Source of the DNA: Archegozetes longisetosus
Lineage: Eukaryota; Arthropoda; Arachnida; Sarcoptiformes; Trhypochthoniidae
Reading direction: 5' to 3'
Assembly (NCBI GenBank): GCA_018873245.2
Contig: JAEMBT020000004.1
Span: 7,481,073-7,545,072, forward strand
DNA: 64,000 nucleotides
Shown here: piece after piece, positions 62,636 through 64,000 of the stretch
Layout: each line of letters opens with the position of its first letter
How positions within the stretch are numbered: the stretch's first letter is position 1
Notes under the pieces: generated by a model
Told to the model about the DNA's origin: nothing
Seen by the model: only the letters and a program-made list of their open reading frames with translations
The model's database searches: none
Program-made: the position numbers and the translations under genes

Positions 62636-63430
62636 CGAAATTAACTTCCACGGTTTTTAGGGTTTTCTAGTATTAAATATCAATGGATTTTGATGCATTT
62701 TTAAATGAATATACTAGATGTTGGGAAGCACATTATGGTAGATCGGCATTGAAGTTCCTTGTAAGATAGATGAAATATTCAAGTAAATTCCGTCAGAGAA
62801 ATTGGGCAGAAATTTTTCAATTATGATGGGTGGAAGCTAAACTAGATGATTAGATACGTGTATTTTTGTTTTACTCAAATATCGTTTGTCTAAGAACTAC
62901 AGACCTAAATACACGAAAAATGTAATTTTTCAAAAATTCATAACTTTTTTATCTGAAGGAATAAAATCATGATCTCAACGTTAAATTGTAGATAAGTTGA
63001 ATATTTATCAAGAAATTTTATCAAAATTTTATATATTAAATATAGTAAATATATCGTCTGATTGATAATCTTGCATATTAAATCACGTAAAGCAATAATA
63101 ATTCAACCCTCTTCAAAGTTTAGATAGCCTTAAAAACGGCTGTTTTAAATCAAATGTCGAGTGACATCCCCATCTCATCGGAGAACTTCTTGTATTCTAG
63201 CTGGCATTGAATGAATTGAACTAGAGAAAAAATCTGTTACTTACCAACATTCCATGTGCTGCTAGCAATGCTTCCCAAAGTTCTTCTTTATCTGTAATTG
63301 TTGGCTTCTGGCAGCGGACAAGCCTTTTCAACATTGAACCCAAGTGCTCACATGGGTTCAAGTCAGGAGATCGAGCTGGATGTGCGATTAAAACGTCTTC
63401 AGGATCACCAAGATTTTCATTCATTCAGAG
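62636..63430 (-). mobile_element. Tc1-like transposon end with transposase C-terminus
   Basis: The minus strand encodes IAHPARSPDLNPCEHLGSML and QKPTITDKEELWEALLAAH. This is the end of a Tc1 DD34E transposase; the usual pattern is WPARSPDLNPIEHLW, whose glutamate is the third catalytic acid. A further typical block, FNSMPARIQ-like, appears in another frame near 63190-63220, so the copy is frameshifted. TACAGTCATTGACGAAATTA at 62634 could be the 3' terminal repeat after a TA target. The 5' part is absent or lies beyond 63430, where I see no transposase. Confidence 0.6.
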
Positions 63431-63444
63431 CATATATGTTTAGT

Positions 63445-63850
63445 TTGTCCAGGTTCTAGGAAACAAAGCTTCAACTATCCTGACTTCACTGATAATGAAT
63501 ACTACTCGAAAGATTTGAGTGTACCAAAATATGAATCTTTAAGGTCTAAATCCTTAGTTTCACCTCTATGTAAAAGGCGAGAATTCAACACATGAAAACC
63601 ATTGTTCTCAAATGATAATTGTTGGGTCTCATTAAACAATGAAGCACTCATTATGTTGGATGATTTAATTGATACAGGTATTGTGAATTTCTAAACTAAC
63701 TCCTCATAATTTTAACTTTCATTCAGGTAATCATTCTGAAATCACTGATTTAAACGAGTTCTCTCACATATGCAAAAATATATCAGATCTGATAATTGCT
63801 TTAAGAAATTCTGAGATCACATCTTTCAGAGCAACAATGCAGCATCTATA
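63445..63850 (+). pseudogene. Unrecognised coding-like stretch at the window edge
   Basis: After an AG near 63455 the plus strand reads NYPDFTDNEYYSKDLSVPKY and SLRSKSLVSPLCKRREF, a TGA (about 63590), then CWVSLNNEALIMLDDLIDTG. A phase-correct small intron at about 63680-63726 leads to NHSEITDLNEFSHICKNISD and LIIALRNSEITSF. The reading frame and splice sites look gene-like, but I cannot name it. The in-frame TGA suggests a pseudogene or a missed intron. Confidence 0.3.
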
Positions 63851-64000
63851 AACAATCTGCTCTGAAAATTTGAAAAACGATTCATTTGATATTAAAATAT
63901 GGAACACACTTCTACCGAATTCTTGCCGAAGATTCGGCTGAAATAGACTTTACGTGGCTAGAGAATTCAGAGATGAATTTTATATACGAATAATCTGTAA

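Overview
The window looks like nuclear DNA of a small, AT-rich invertebrate, most likely an arthropod. The genes have GT-AG introns, many only 50-80 bp long, and encode ordinary animal proteins (importin-5, cullin-3, SKA1, NCK, DEPDC5, dolichol kinase). The transposon mix is animal-like: Tc1/mariner, hAT, Merlin-like, a LINE and a tRNA-like SINE. A mite or similar chelicerate would fit, but this is a guess from gene style and not from a marker gene.

Layout. At 0.2-3.2 kb a divergent pair encodes BORCS6 (minus, lysosome positioning) and a TMEM121-family membrane protein (plus). From 3.2 to 29 kb the DNA is accessory and repeat-rich. It holds two Tc1-type MITEs, two copies of a DNA transposon whose protein ends in a SWIM-like zinc finger, a mariner piece, a hAT piece, a Merlin-like transposon beside a LINE tail, two SINE-like copies and five large inverted-repeat (foldback) elements. 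Three genes sit among them. Two are inverted copies of a GH16-fold protein with a destroyed glucanase active site, one transmembrane helix and a tyrosine-rich tail; one copy is intact, the other carries an in-frame TAG. Between them lies an unrelated, unrecognised receptor-like gene with the same plan: signal peptide, cysteine-containing ectodomain, one helix, and a tail with repeated YxxI/M motifs.

From 29 to 62.2 kb the DNA is gene-dense and conserved: IPO5 (minus), SKA1 (minus), an RNF13-type PA-TM-RING ubiquitin ligase (minus), PDCL3 (plus), CUL3 (minus), dolichol kinase (minus), NCK (plus) and DEPDC5 (minus). The right edge has a Tc1 transposase tail and an unidentified coding-like stretch.

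The conserved genes are independent housekeeping genes and not a pathway cluster, although BORCS6 and DEPDC5 both work at the lysosome. The most interesting part is the 10-25 kb island, which may be a young, species-restricted set of membrane receptors with tyrosine tails, one branch built on a dead glucan-binding fold. Exon joins were worked out by eye from reading frame, splice phase and remembered family sequences; none has been tested by alignment or RNA.
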